A stretch of 64,000 bases of DNA, from assembly GCA_945860135.1 (NCBI GenBank), contig CAMAPK010000003.1, forward strand, positions 1-64,000, given 5' to 3'. The notes below the pieces were generated by a model, which saw nothing but the letters and a program-made list of their open reading frames with translations, did no database searches and was not told the origin of the DNA. A program made the position numbers and the translations under genes. The DNA is from Nitrosovibrio sp. Nv4 (lineage in GTDB: Bacteria > Pseudomonadota > Gammaproteobacteria > Burkholderiales > Nitrosomonadaceae). The first letter of the stretch is position 1; the number at the start of each line of letters is the position of its first letter. Of this stretch, positions 53,527 through 61,615 are shown in pieces.

Positions 53527-54135
53527 ATGTCAGAAACAAAAAATTGGAACTTGCAAGGCAGCTATTTTGAAACCTGTAACTGTGAAACCGCTTGTCCTTG
53601 TGTCTGGCTTAAGCCGCCGACCGAAGGCAACTGCAAGCTGCTGGTGGCATGGCACATTGAACAGGGACATCTGAATGATCAGGCACTGGATGGGTTGAAT
53701 GTCGCGTTAGCGTGCTACTCGCCCGGACATATGAAAGATGGTAATTGGCAAGCAGCTTTATATGTCGACGAACGGGCGAGTGACCCGCAATTCGATGCCA
53801 TTGTGCAAATCTTCAGCGGTCAGCAGGGTGGACACCCGGCCATTCTGATGAGTTTTGTAACTGAAGTCTTGGGGATGAAAAGAGTAAAAATTGATTATCA
53901 GGAGCAAGGCGGCCAGCGGCGATTGGTCATCCCCGATATCGCCCAAGCCGAAATCGAAAGCATTGAGGGCATAACCGGCGGACAGGCAACCATCAACAAC
54001 CCTCCCCTATGCGTGGTGACGAGTCATCCTACCGTCGTCGCCCGGTCAAAAAGCTACCGTTACAAGGATTACGATAAGGACTGGACGTTTTCTGACCGCA
54101 ACGGCTATTTCTCGGCATTTGTTTATCAGCCATAA
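53527..54135 (+). CDS. DUF1326 domain protein
   Basis: A 202-residue soluble protein of the DUF1326 family, recognised by the N-terminal GSYFETCNCETACPCVW cysteine cluster (Cys17, 19, 23, 25), the GHLNDQALDGLNVALACYSPGHM block and the late FSDRNGYFSAF. The CxC-x3-CxC arrangement suggests metal binding. The start has AGGAGAC six bases upstream, and the stop overlaps the DUF2182 gene by 17 bases. DUF1326 and DUF2182 genes commonly pair; their joint function is unknown. Confidence 0.87.
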   Translation: MSETKNWNLQGSYFETCNCETACPCVWLKPPTEGNCKLLVAWHIEQGHLNDQALDGLNVALACYSPGHMKDGNWQAALYVDERASDPQFDAIVQIFSGQQGGHPAILMSFVTEVLGMKRVKIDYQEQGGQRRLVIPDIAQAEIESIEGITGGQATINNPPLCVVTSHPTVVARSKSYRYKDYDKDWTFSDRNGYFSAFVYQP

Positions 54136-54889
54136 CATCTTGCTCAAGGCACCCGCTACCGTATTGACGACCCTGGTGTCGTTGATTTTTGCTGCGTGGG
54201 GTTATCTTTTTTATCTGCAGTGGCAAATGACCAGCCTGCCGATGTCGGCAATGTGGATGCCGCCATCGGCAGCAGCAGCGTGGAGCGCCATGGACTTTGG
54301 GCTGGTATACACGATGTGGGCCGTCATGATGGCGGCAATGATGCTGCCTTCTGCTTTGCCCATGATCCAGGCTTACACCCAAGTGTGCCGGCGAAGAACA
54401 AAAACCCCCTCTAACTTGAGCTATATTTTCACTTCCGCCTATCTCTGGGTGTGGCTGGTATTCAGTGTGGCTTTAACCCTGCTGCAATGGCAAATGCATG
54501 GCTGGGGCTGGCTGTCGCCAATGATGGACAATCAAAATACAGTGATGGCCGCAAGTATTCTATTTCTGGCGGGTTCTTACCAGTTCATGCCGCTAAAGAA
54601 CGCCTGTTTAACCCACTGTAAAACACCGATGGGCTTTCTATTGAACGAGTGGCAGGAGGGATCCAGAGGGGCTTTTCATATGGGGTTAAAGCATGGGGCA
54701 ACCTGTGTCGGCTGTTGCTGGGCGCAAATGCTGATCATGTTTTCAGTAGGCGTGATGAATTTATTGGCGATGGCTCTAATTACCCTGCTGGTCATTTTTG
54801 AGAAATCCATGCCGCTTGAGTCCAAGCTTATTTGTAAAACCGTGGGGGCGGCATTTTTTGCATGGGGACTTCTGCTGTTGATGTCTTAG
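54119..54889 (+). CDS. DUF2182 integral membrane protein
   Basis: A 256-residue membrane protein with about six hydrophobic helices and Met/Cys-rich segments: GLVYTMWAVMMAAMMLPSALPM (helix 2), LTHCKTPMGFL, and GLKHGATCVGCCWAQMLIMF (helix 5). Such motifs could bind a metal ion such as copper. It is read from TTG 54119, overlapping the previous gene by 17 bases; a later start would remove the first helix. Last gene of the sigma-54 operon; the next gene is convergent. Confidence 0.85.
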   Translation: MFISHNILLKAPATVLTTLVSLIFAAWGYLFYLQWQMTSLPMSAMWMPPSAAAAWSAMDFGLVYTMWAVMMAAMMLPSALPMIQAYTQVCRRRTKTPSNLSYIFTSAYLWVWLVFSVALTLLQWQMHGWGWLSPMMDNQNTVMAASILFLAGSYQFMPLKNACLTHCKTPMGFLLNEWQEGSRGAFHMGLKHGATCVGCCWAQMLIMFSVGVMNLLAMALITLLVIFEKSMPLESKLICKTVGAAFFAWGLLLLMS

Positions 54890-54903
54890 CGTCTTAATTC
54901 TTT

Positions 54904-56022
54904 TCAGATACCCAGCGCTTTTTTGGCTGACGTATATTTGAGCTTCAAGGCATTCGCAACCGCCTGGTAGGTAACCTGTCCGGCGTGGATATTAAGGCCG
55001 TTCAGGAGATGCGGGTCGTCAACGCAGGCCTGTCTGATGCCCTTGTTGGCCAGCGCCAACGCAAATGGCAGGGTGGCATTATTGAGCGCGAAGGTCGAGG
55101 TGCGTGCGACCGAGCCCGGCATATTTGCAACGCAGTAATGCGTGACGCCATCCACCGTGTAGACCGGATCAGCGTGGGTAGTGGCACGGCTGGTCTCGAA
55201 ACAGCCGCCCTGATCGATGGCGATGTCGATCACGACCGAACCGGGGCGCATGCGCTTGATCATCTTGCGGCTAATCAGCTTGGGGGCCGTAGCGCCCGGC
55301 ACCAGCACCGCACCGATCACCAGATCGGCATTGATCACATATTGCTCGATCGAGTCCACCGTCGAATAAATGGTATTGAGACCGGCACCAAACAGCTCAT
55401 CCAGTGCGCGCAGACGCTCCGGGTTCTTGTCGATGACGGTAACGACGGCTTCCATGCCAAGCGCGATACGCACCGCATGCGTACCCGCAATGCCGCCGCC
55501 GATCACGACCACGTTGGCCGCTTTCACGCCTGGCACACCGCCGATCAGAATGCCTGCACCGCCTTGAGCCTTTTCCAGATAATGTGCGCCGATCTGCACT
55601 GACATGCGGCCAGCGACCTCGGACATCGGTGCCAGCAGTGGCAGTCCGCCGCGTGCATTGGTCACGGTCTCATAAGCGATGGCGCTACAACCAGATTTGA
55701 GCAGACCTTCGGCCTGCTCCGGATCAGAAGCCAGATGCAAATAGGTATAGAGTATCTGTTGCTGGCGCAGCATCCTGCACTCGTCAGGCTGCGGTTCCTT
55801 TACCTTCACGATCAAGTTGGCTGTAGCGAATATTTTGGCTGCATTCCTGGCGATGGTTGCGCCCGCTGACTTGTAATCCGCATCGTCCAAGCCAATGCCC
55901 GCACCCGCCCTGGTTTCAACCAGCACCTTGTGGCCTTGATGAATCAATTCGCGCACCGAGGAAGGTGTCAAACCCACGCGATACTCGTTATTCACAACTT
56001 CTTTTGGCACGCCGATCAGCAT
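54904..56022 (-). CDS. ald: alanine dehydrogenase
   Basis: A 372-residue L-alanine dehydrogenase from ATG 56022 (MLIGVPKEVVNNEYRVGLTP) with GGAG eight bases upstream; the frame continues to 56040. The NAD-binding domain carries VVVIGGGIAGTHAVRIALGM, and VDIAIDQGGCFETSRATTHADPVY with HYCVANMPGSVARTST are typical. It interconverts alanine with pyruvate and ammonia. The gene is convergent with the sigma-54 operon, so co-regulation is not implied. Confidence 0.95.
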   Translation of the reverse strand: MLIGVPKEVVNNEYRVGLTPSSVRELIHQGHKVLVETRAGAGIGLDDADYKSAGATIARNAAKIFATANLIVKVKEPQPDECRMLRQQQILYTYLHLASDPEQAEGLLKSGCSAIAYETVTNARGGLPLLAPMSEVAGRMSVQIGAHYLEKAQGGAGILIGGVPGVKAANVVVIGGGIAGTHAVRIALGMEAVVTVIDKNPERLRALDELFGAGLNTIYSTVDSIEQYVINADLVIGAVLVPGATAPKLISRKMIKRMRPGSVVIDIAIDQGGCFETSRATTHADPVYTVDGVTHYCVANMPGSVARTSTFALNNATLPFALALANKGIRQACVDDPHLLNGLNIHAGQVTYQAVANALKLKYTSAKKALGI

Positions 56023-56341
56023 GTTTTTGCTCCGGATCAAAATAGTTAACCGGCCCGATGGCCCTCAATCCCAAAGGGGAATTGACTGAGCAATGATACC
56101 TTAAAATGCATAGCCCTCGCTCCCGTGTGTTTCCGGGAAATTCACCTTGATTGCATCGATGCTTTAGCCAAAGCCCGATCATTCAATAGTCCTTGCAACA
56201 ACTTCCTTACGGCGCTAGCATGATACGAAGTAATCACCGCATGTGAGTTACTTGCCGTCGCTCACAAATCCAATCAATCAGATTATCAATCTATAGTGAC
56301 ACGGCATAAACCGATGTCGCATGACAACAGGAGAAATCTAT
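56023..56341. other. intergenic region between divergent ald and cytochrome P460 genes
   Basis: About 320 bases. It should contain two divergent promoters. I see no attenuator, structured RNA or further gene. Confidence 0.4.
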
Positions 56342-56899
56342 ATGAATCGCATCATGTCCAGTATCGCAGCCACGGCATTGGCCGCAGCCTTGGTCAGCTG
56401 CGCGCTGGTGCCGTCGGCACCGCTAGCCAATAACTTCAAGGATGGCGAATTGCCGGTACCTGCGGACTACAAGAGCTGGCCCAAATTCCTGTCAGAGGTA
56501 CAGCGTCCTGAGGTCAAACAAGTCCGCGAGATCTACATCAATCCGCTTGGACATCGCACGCAGGTAGGCGAGGCTTTCCCCAATGGCACCGTCTCTGTGA
56601 TGGAGATTTACAAGGCCCGGGAAGCGGCTGATGGCTCGCCGCTCAAAAATTCCGATGGCAAGTTCGTCAAAGGTGAATTACTGAAAATAGCCGTGATGGG
56701 AAAAGGTGCTGGCTGGGGTGAGAGCGTCACACCGGTGGAACTGAAGAATGGCGATTGGATCTACGCCATCTATCTGGCTGATGCGAAAACAAAAGCACCG
56801 GATGATACCGCAACCTGTCGTGCCTGCCACTTGCCGCTGGCAGACAAGGATTATATTTTCCGTTACGACGAGTATTTCCAGAAGCGCGCAAACCAGTAA
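56342..56899 (+). CDS. cytochrome P460/c'-beta family heme protein
   Basis: A 185-residue exported c-type heme protein from ATG 56342 (AGGAG upstream). The signal MNRIMSSIAATALAAALVSC has a possible lipobox (LVSC, Cys20). The P460 fold motifs are PVPADYKSWPKF, VREIYINPLG, FPNGTVSVMEIYKAREAADG and the single heme site CRACH (159-163) near the C-terminus. P460 enzymes oxidise hydroxylamine, often to N2O; c'-beta relatives bind NO. The fold's crosslinking Lys cannot be placed with certainty, so the two are not distinguished. Confidence 0.85.
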   Translation: MNRIMSSIAATALAAALVSCALVPSAPLANNFKDGELPVPADYKSWPKFLSEVQRPEVKQVREIYINPLGHRTQVGEAFPNGTVSVMEIYKAREAADGSPLKNSDGKFVKGELLKIAVMGKGAGWGESVTPVELKNGDWIYAIYLADAKTKAPDDTATCRACHLPLADKDYIFRYDEYFQKRANQ

Positions 56900-57031
56900 A
56901 CAGTCGGCATTCATCGACCCGGGCGACGATACTCCAAGTGCGCCTGGAGTGGTATGGAACGACTGTTACCAGCAAGCCGAATAGCGAAAGGATGAAAAAG
57001 AGGAAGGGAAAATTTCAAGCTATTAATTTAC

Positions 57032-57120
57032 TGGTGCCCGGAGCCGGAGTCGAACCGGCACAGCCGTTTCCAGCCGAGGGATTTTAAGTCCCTTGTGTCT
57101 ACCAATTTCACCATCCGGGC
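57032..57120 (-). tRNA. tRNA-Leu (anticodon UAA)
   Basis: An 89-base class II tRNA on the minus strand with a long variable arm: acceptor GCCCGGA, anticodon loop around TTAAA, variable arm TCGGCTGGAAACGGCTG, T-loop GGTTCGACTCC, and CCA encoded at 57032-57034. It is set apart from tRNA-Cys and tRNA-Gly by recQ and two small genes. Confidence 0.95.
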
Positions 57121-57338
57121 GATTGGGGCCACGGGAGGGTCACATTCACATTGTTACCTGAAAGCTACGTATTCACTGCGTTTCAGTATCGAATGAAACG
57201 CTAGCTACTACGTTGGCTCCCACGGTTACAACTTTGATACCCCTGCAAGTTACAAACTTTCGCCCCAAGTTGATTTTACCGGATTTCCACTCTAGAACTA
57301 CGTATTTTGAGGACTGACACCTACTCCAGATAGGAACT

Positions 57339-59201
57339 CTAAACTCCATTCCTCATATCTTCCACCACCCGCAAAAACGCATCTCCATACCTTGCCAGCT
57401 TGGCCCGCCCCACCCCACTGATCTGACCCAGTTCGGTCAAGCTGCCGGGGCGGCGGTTAAGAATTTCCAGCAAGGTGCTGTCGTGGAAAATCACATAGGG
57501 CGGTACGCCTTGTTCGCGGGCAAGTTCCAGGCGTTTGGTTTTGAGCGCCTGCCACAGTGGGTCTTCGTTGGCTCCGGCGAAAGCTTCACGTAGGCGAGAA
57601 CCGCGTTCGGCTTTACTGATTTTGCGTTTGACCAGTTCAGCGTCGCGCCTTAGCCATACAGGTTGCTCGCCACGCAACACTGGGCGGGCAGTTTCGGTAA
57701 GCTTCAGCCCGCCATAAGCTTCCATGTCCACATTGAGCAAACCGGCTGCTATCAGTTGGCGAAAGACGCTGCTCCATAGCGCTTGTGCCAATTCCTTGCC
57801 GATGCCGAAGGTGCTCAATTGCTGGTGGTGGAATTGTTCTACCTTCGCGGTAGTCTTGCCGAGCAGCACATTGATCAGGTGAGCGACACCGAAGCGCTGG
57901 CCGGTGCGATAGACACAGGACAGCGCCATCTGCGCCGCCTGTGTCGCATCCCAAGTATCCGCCGGTGTAAGGCAGTTGTCGCACTGGTCGCAATTGCCGG
58001 GAAGTTCTTCGCCAAAGTAGCGTAACAGCATCTGATGGCGACACGCGGTGGATTCACAGAAGCCCAGCAGCGCATCGAGTTTTTGCAGTTCCACCCGCTT
58101 GCGCTCCTCAGGGGCATCGCCGGAAAGTAGCATCTGGCGCATGGAGACCACATCGCCCAGGCCGTAAACCATCCACGCATTCGCAGGCAGGCCGTCGCGC
58201 CCGGCGCGCCCGGTTTCCTGATAGTAGCCTTCCATGCTTTTGGGCAGGTCGAGATGCGCGACGAAGCGCACGTTGGGTTTGTCTATACCCATGCCGAATG
58301 CGACGGTCGCGACAATAATGACGCCCTCCTCGCGCAGAAATCTTTGCTGGTTGGTGTTGCGGGTGGCAGCGTCGAGTCCGGCGTGATAGGGCAATGCATC
58401 CCAGCCCTGTCCTTTGAGCCACGTTGCCGTCTCTTCAACTTTCTTGCGCGACAGGCAATACACTATGCCTGCATCGTTTGGATGTTCGACTTCGAGAAAA
58501 GCCTGCAACTGCTGGCGCGCGCTGGCCTTCTGCGTGACATGGTAGCGGATGTTGGGGCGATCGAAGCTGGAGACGGACTGCTGCGCCTGTTCCAGCGCCA
58601 GCCGCTCGACGATCTCGCGCCGCGTCGGCGCATCTGCCGTGGCTGTCAGCGCAATACGTGGCACATTGGGAAAGCGTTCGTGCAATACGGTCAGCTCGCG
58701 ATACTCAGGACGGAAATCGTGCCCCCACTGAGACACGCAATGCGCCTCGTCTATGGCGAACAGGGCCAGCCCGCTGCTCTCTTGCAACCGCTCCAGCAGA
58801 TCAAGAAAATTCTCCATCATCAGACGCTCGGGCGCGACATACAGCAACTTCAATTCGCCGCGCAGCAAACACCCTGACACCTCGCGCGCCGCAGCGGCAT
58901 CCAGGCTGGAGTTCAGGAAAGCGGCTTTCACGCCAAACTGCTTGAGTGCATCCACCTGATCCTGCATCAGCGCGATCAGCGGCGACACTACGATGCCGAC
59001 TCCGCGCCGCAGCAAGGCAGGAATCTGGTAGCACAACGACTTGCCGCCGCCAGTCGGCATCAGCACCAATGAATCGCCTCCCGCCGCAACATGCTCAACG
59101 ATGGCTTGCTGCGCGCCACGAAAGGCAGCATAGCCGAAAACATCGCGCAGGATTTGCTGGGCGGATGGAGAATGAGTAGAGACAGGCTTTCTGAGTACCA
59201 T
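57339..59201 (-). CDS. recQ: ATP-dependent DNA helicase RecQ
   Basis: A 620-residue 3'-5' helicase: Walker [21 protein letters not shown], motif [26 protein letters not shown], motif [15 protein letters not shown], the zinc-binding RQC domain (Cys in [11 protein letters not shown] and GNCDQCDNC), a winged helix, and a C-terminal HRDC domain ([18 protein letters not shown]). Complete and of usual length; acts in RecF-pathway recombination and fork restart. Confidence 0.96.
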   Translation of the reverse strand: MVLRKPVSTHSPSAQQILRDVFGYAAFRGAQQAIVEHVAAGGDSLVLMPTGGGKSLCYQIPALLRRGVGIVVSPLIALMQDQVDALKQFGVKAAFLNSSLDAAAAREVSGCLLRGELKLLYVAPERLMMENFLDLLERLQESSGLALFAIDEAHCVSQWGHDFRPEYRELTVLHERFPNVPRIALTATADAPTRREIVERLALEQAQQSVSSFDRPNIRYHVTQKASARQQLQAFLEVEHPNDAGIVYCLSRKKVEETATWLKGQGWDALPYHAGLDAATRNTNQQRFLREEGVIIVATVAFGMGIDKPNVRFVAHLDLPKSMEGYYQETGRAGRDGLPANAWMVYGLGDVVSMRQMLLSGDAPEERKRVELQKLDALLGFCESTACRHQMLLRYFGEELPGNCDQCDNCLTPADTWDATQAAQMALSCVYRTGQRFGVAHLINVLLGKTTAKVEQFHHQQLSTFGIGKELAQALWSSVFRQLIAAGLLNVDMEAYGGLKLTETARPVLRGEQPVWLRRDAELVKRKISKAERGSRLREAFAGANEDPLWQALKTKRLELAREQGVPPYVIFHDSTLLEILNRRPGSLTELGQISGVGRAKLARYGDAFLRVVEDMRNGV

Positions 59202-59295
59202 CAGTCTGGTCGATTCTTTTTGAGTAGGAGTGGTCGATATTCAGTGCGCGCCAGAAGCTTCACCCGCTGTTTCACCGCACCACGGGCATGGCCGG

Positions 59296-59523
59296 TCAGC
59301 TCATCTCGATCACTCGCGCCACATCACCATGGCACTCCGAACACGAACCGACCAGCAGTAAGTCGCCTGCTTTGACTACTCCTGAAAAATTGATGATGGT
59401 CACTTCATGACGGCATTTCCCGCACCAGACATTAGAGAGCAGCAGCTTCTGGCTATGGCTGGGAATGGCTGCCCACAGCTTGGCTGCCGGGCCGGTAAAT
59501 TTAGGAATGGATTCGATGGTCAT
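59296..59523 (-). CDS. small four-Cys zinc-ribbon-like protein (75 aa)
   Basis: A 75-residue protein started at ATG 59523 (MTIESIPKFTGPAAKLWAAI); the open frame to 59631 overlaps the upstream gene and looks random. Two Cys pairs, NVWCGKCRHE and GSCSECHGDVARVIE, are 28 residues apart, a zinc-ribbon layout. The function is unknown. No strong ribosome site precedes it. It lies between recQ and the retropepsin gene, all on the minus strand. Confidence 0.6.
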   Translation of the reverse strand: MTIESIPKFTGPAAKLWAAIPSHSQKLLLSNVWCGKCRHEVTIINFSGVVKAGDLLLVGSCSECHGDVARVIEMS

Positions 59524-59581
59524 ATGCTTATGTGTAGCGCTGATAACGCTACACGATCTTATATACGGGATTACTTCGGGA

Positions 59582-60073
59582 CTATTTGATCCTGATTCGC
59601 AGCACCATCTTATCGTCCGACTGGAGCACATCTACCCTACGCAAGAAGTTTTGTCCAAGTAGTGCCATATTTCCTTGGATACCAACACCCACACTGAGAT
59701 CTTCTACTATGATGCCCCCTGCTTCAATAGTTTGCCTTGAAACAATTTCGCCCATTACCTCACCGTTCGCAGTCAGAAAATTAACCGGCATACCCCTAGG
59801 TAAATCGACGTTCCGCGCAATATCACGGCTGATAGACACTGTACTGGCTCCCGTATCCACCATGAAATCTACGGGGTGACCGTTGATCGCACCTCGCACA
59901 TAGTAATGTCCATCCCGTGATCTTGGGATCACTATTTCCCCGCTAACTAGTTTCGCGCTGGCTATGGCAATTGCTGGTTTCTGACTGGCGTCAAAATACA
60001 AATAAGCCGCACCAGAGATAGTGATCCAGATCACGAGAGCGGCGATATGGCCCCAAGGGCGGCGGCTACTCAT
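59582..60073 (-). CDS. retropepsin-like aspartic protease (clan AA, TIGR02281-type)
   Basis: A 163-residue membrane-anchored protein: N-terminal helix IAALVIWITISGAAYLYF, then the aspartic-protease motif VDFMVDTGASTVSIS (Asp73), the flap-like NFLTANGEVMGEIV and the hydrophobic-hydrophobic-Gly motif MALLGQNFLRRVDVL. One Asp per chain implies a dimer, as in retropepsins. The catalytic domain faces the periplasm. Substrate unknown. Confidence 0.9.
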   Translation of the reverse strand: MSSRRPWGHIAALVIWITISGAAYLYFDASQKPAIAIASAKLVSGEIVIPRSRDGHYYVRGAINGHPVDFMVDTGASTVSISRDIARNVDLPRGMPVNFLTANGEVMGEIVSRQTIEAGGIIVEDLSVGVGIQGNMALLGQNFLRRVDVLQSDDKMVLRIRIK

Positions 60074-60257
60074 GCTATTGAGAATGGGTTTTTAGGAGAT
60101 CAAGGCGAATTTAATCTCAGCAAGCTGAGCAATTCAAGGTACAGATGATGACCAAAGCAGATTCTTGATGTATGTTGCCCTCCACCAAGGAGGTATCGGG
60201 TTAGGCTCACCCTACCCTCCAAAGCAGCACCTACCACGCTGCATTGAACTATCGACT

Positions 60258-60314
60258 CACCCTAACCCTGCGTATTCACTTGGCTTCCCGGAAATTACCG
60301 GACGAGTTAGGGTG
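60258..60314. repeat. inverted repeat upstream of tRNA-Cys
   Basis: CACCCTAAC (60258-60266) and GTTAGGGTG (60306-60314) are exact complements; the loop carries a small CCGG-AAATTA-CCGG hairpin. A similar GGTTAGG...CCCTACC motif lies at 60200-60217. On the minus strand this is just 3' of tRNA-Cys and may end the tRNA transcript. Confidence 0.5.
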
Positions 60315-60320
60315 TTGAAT

Positions 60321-60394
60321 TGGAGGCGGGGGTCGGAATCGAACCGGCGTCCACGGCTTTGCAGGCCGCTGCATGACCACTCTGCCACCCCGCC
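60321..60394 (-). tRNA. tRNA-Cys (anticodon GCA)
   Basis: A 74-base tRNA on the minus strand: acceptor GGCGGGG/CCCCGCC, D-arm GGCAGAGTGGTCATGC, anticodon loop CTGCAAA, T-arm GGTTCGATTCC, and CCA encoded at 60321-60323. Confidence 0.96.
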
Positions 60395-60531
60395 GTTGTT
60401 GTGCAGCCAGCAAGCAGGCTACGTTACAACGCTATAGCAAAAACTAAAAAAGGAAAACAGATTTTTCAGCAAAAATCACGCAAGCTGCGTGCGTGGGGTC
60501 TCATGCTAAAAGATCCATTTTCCCTGGAAGC

Positions 60532-60606
60532 TGGAGCGGGAAACGAGGCTCGAACTCGCGACCCCAACCTTGGCAAGGTTGTGCTCTACCACTGAGCTAT
60601 TCCCGC
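60532..60606 (-). tRNA. tRNA-Gly (anticodon GCC)
   Basis: A 75-base tRNA on the minus strand: acceptor GCGGGAA, D-arm AGCTCAGTGGTAGAGC, anticodon loop TTGCCAA, T-arm AGTTCGAGCCT, and encoded CCA at 60532-60534. Together with tRNA-Cys it follows pgsA as in E. coli (glyW-cysT). Confidence 0.96.
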
Positions 60607-60720
60607 AAATGAGGCATCCCGGTATTTCTTGAGACACCTCGAAAACAAAGCAGGGATTATAGAGATGCTGCTGTTTTTGTCAAGAAAAGCCACGTAACGA
60701 CGCGGTTTCCGAATAATTAG

Positions 60721-60991
60721 GGAGCCACTGAACCAGTCCTCCGTGGAGCGCGTTGCTGGCAAAATCTGGATGATTGCAAGGCGCGCGACGCAGGCCGTAG
60801 CTGGCCTACGAGGCCAAGGAGCGCAACGCAGCAAGCGTTAGATTTTTCCGCAACCCTACGGGACGGGGCTTTACAGGCGGTCTGCGGTGTCAGGCTCGTA
60901 GCGAAGGGAATGGCCATCCGCGTCCTCGCCTTTCGTGCATCCCATCCCGCAAAGCGCCATCGCGCCCGCGTGGGACTGGTTCAGTGGTTCC
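60721..60991. mobile_element. 271-bp MITE of the IS5 type
   Basis: Terminal inverted repeats GGAGCCACTGAACCAGTCC (60721-60739) and, reversed, GGAACCACTGAACCAGTCC (60973-60991) differ at one base. A 4-bp direct repeat TTAG flanks them (60717-60720 and 60992-60995), matching the YTAR target preferred by IS5-family transposases. The interior has no transposase ORF. It sits exactly at the pgsA stop codon: the right TTAG copy supplies the TAA on the minus strand. Confidence 0.8.
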
Positions 60992-61564
60992 TTAGCTATG
61001 CTTCAATGCCTGCGGAATTGCAACCTTCAGGTAATACACCATGGACCACAGCGTCAGTACGGCTGCCAGATAGATCAGCCAGGTACCCACTTCCTGTGGA
61101 TTAAAACCTTCGCCAACTTTGTCATGATACAGCAGTAACGGGATGGCAATCATTTGCGACGCGGTTTTTATTTTCCCCATAAAGGAGACCCCTACGCTTT
61201 TGCTTTTGCCGATCTGCGCCATCCACTCGCGCAGAGCTGAAATGGTGATTTCACGGCCAATGATGATAAAGGCAACGAGTGCATCGAGCCGCTCCAACTG
61301 CACCAGTACGACCAGTGCCGCTGCCACCATCAGTTTGTCCGCCACCGGGTCAAGAAATGCGCCGAAAGCCGAGGTTTGGTTCAGTACTCGGGCCAGGTAG
61401 CCATCCAGCCAATCGGTGATGGCCGCACCAGCAAAGATAATAGTGGCAATCAGATTCTGGTCAGAGTGCGATAACCATGCTGGTGGAAAATAGAAAATTC
61501 CGACGAACAATGGGATCGCCAATATCCGCAACCAAGTGAGAATATTGGGCAGGTTAAAGGGCAT
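60992..61564 (-). CDS. pgsA: CDP-diacylglycerol-glycerol-3-phosphate 3-phosphatidyltransferase
   Basis: A 190-residue membrane enzyme that makes phosphatidylglycerol phosphate. The CDP-alcohol motif DG-x2-AR-x8-G-x3-D-x3-D is complete: DWLDGYLARVLNQTSAFGAF then LDPVADKL. Four to six membrane helices are visible. A MITE is inserted at its very last codon without altering the protein. It lies between uvrC and the Gly/Cys tRNA genes as in many proteobacteria. Confidence 0.95.
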   Translation of the reverse strand: MPFNLPNILTWLRILAIPLFVGIFYFPPAWLSHSDQNLIATIIFAGAAITDWLDGYLARVLNQTSAFGAFLDPVADKLMVAAALVVLVQLERLDALVAFIIIGREITISALREWMAQIGKSKSVGVSFMGKIKTASQMIAIPLLLYHDKVGEGFNPQEVGTWLIYLAAVLTLWSMVYYLKVAIPQALKHS

Positions 61565-61615
61565 AGAGAACGGAATGTGCCGCTGAAATGTAGCTGGAGC
61601 GTTCAGTCGCTGGAT

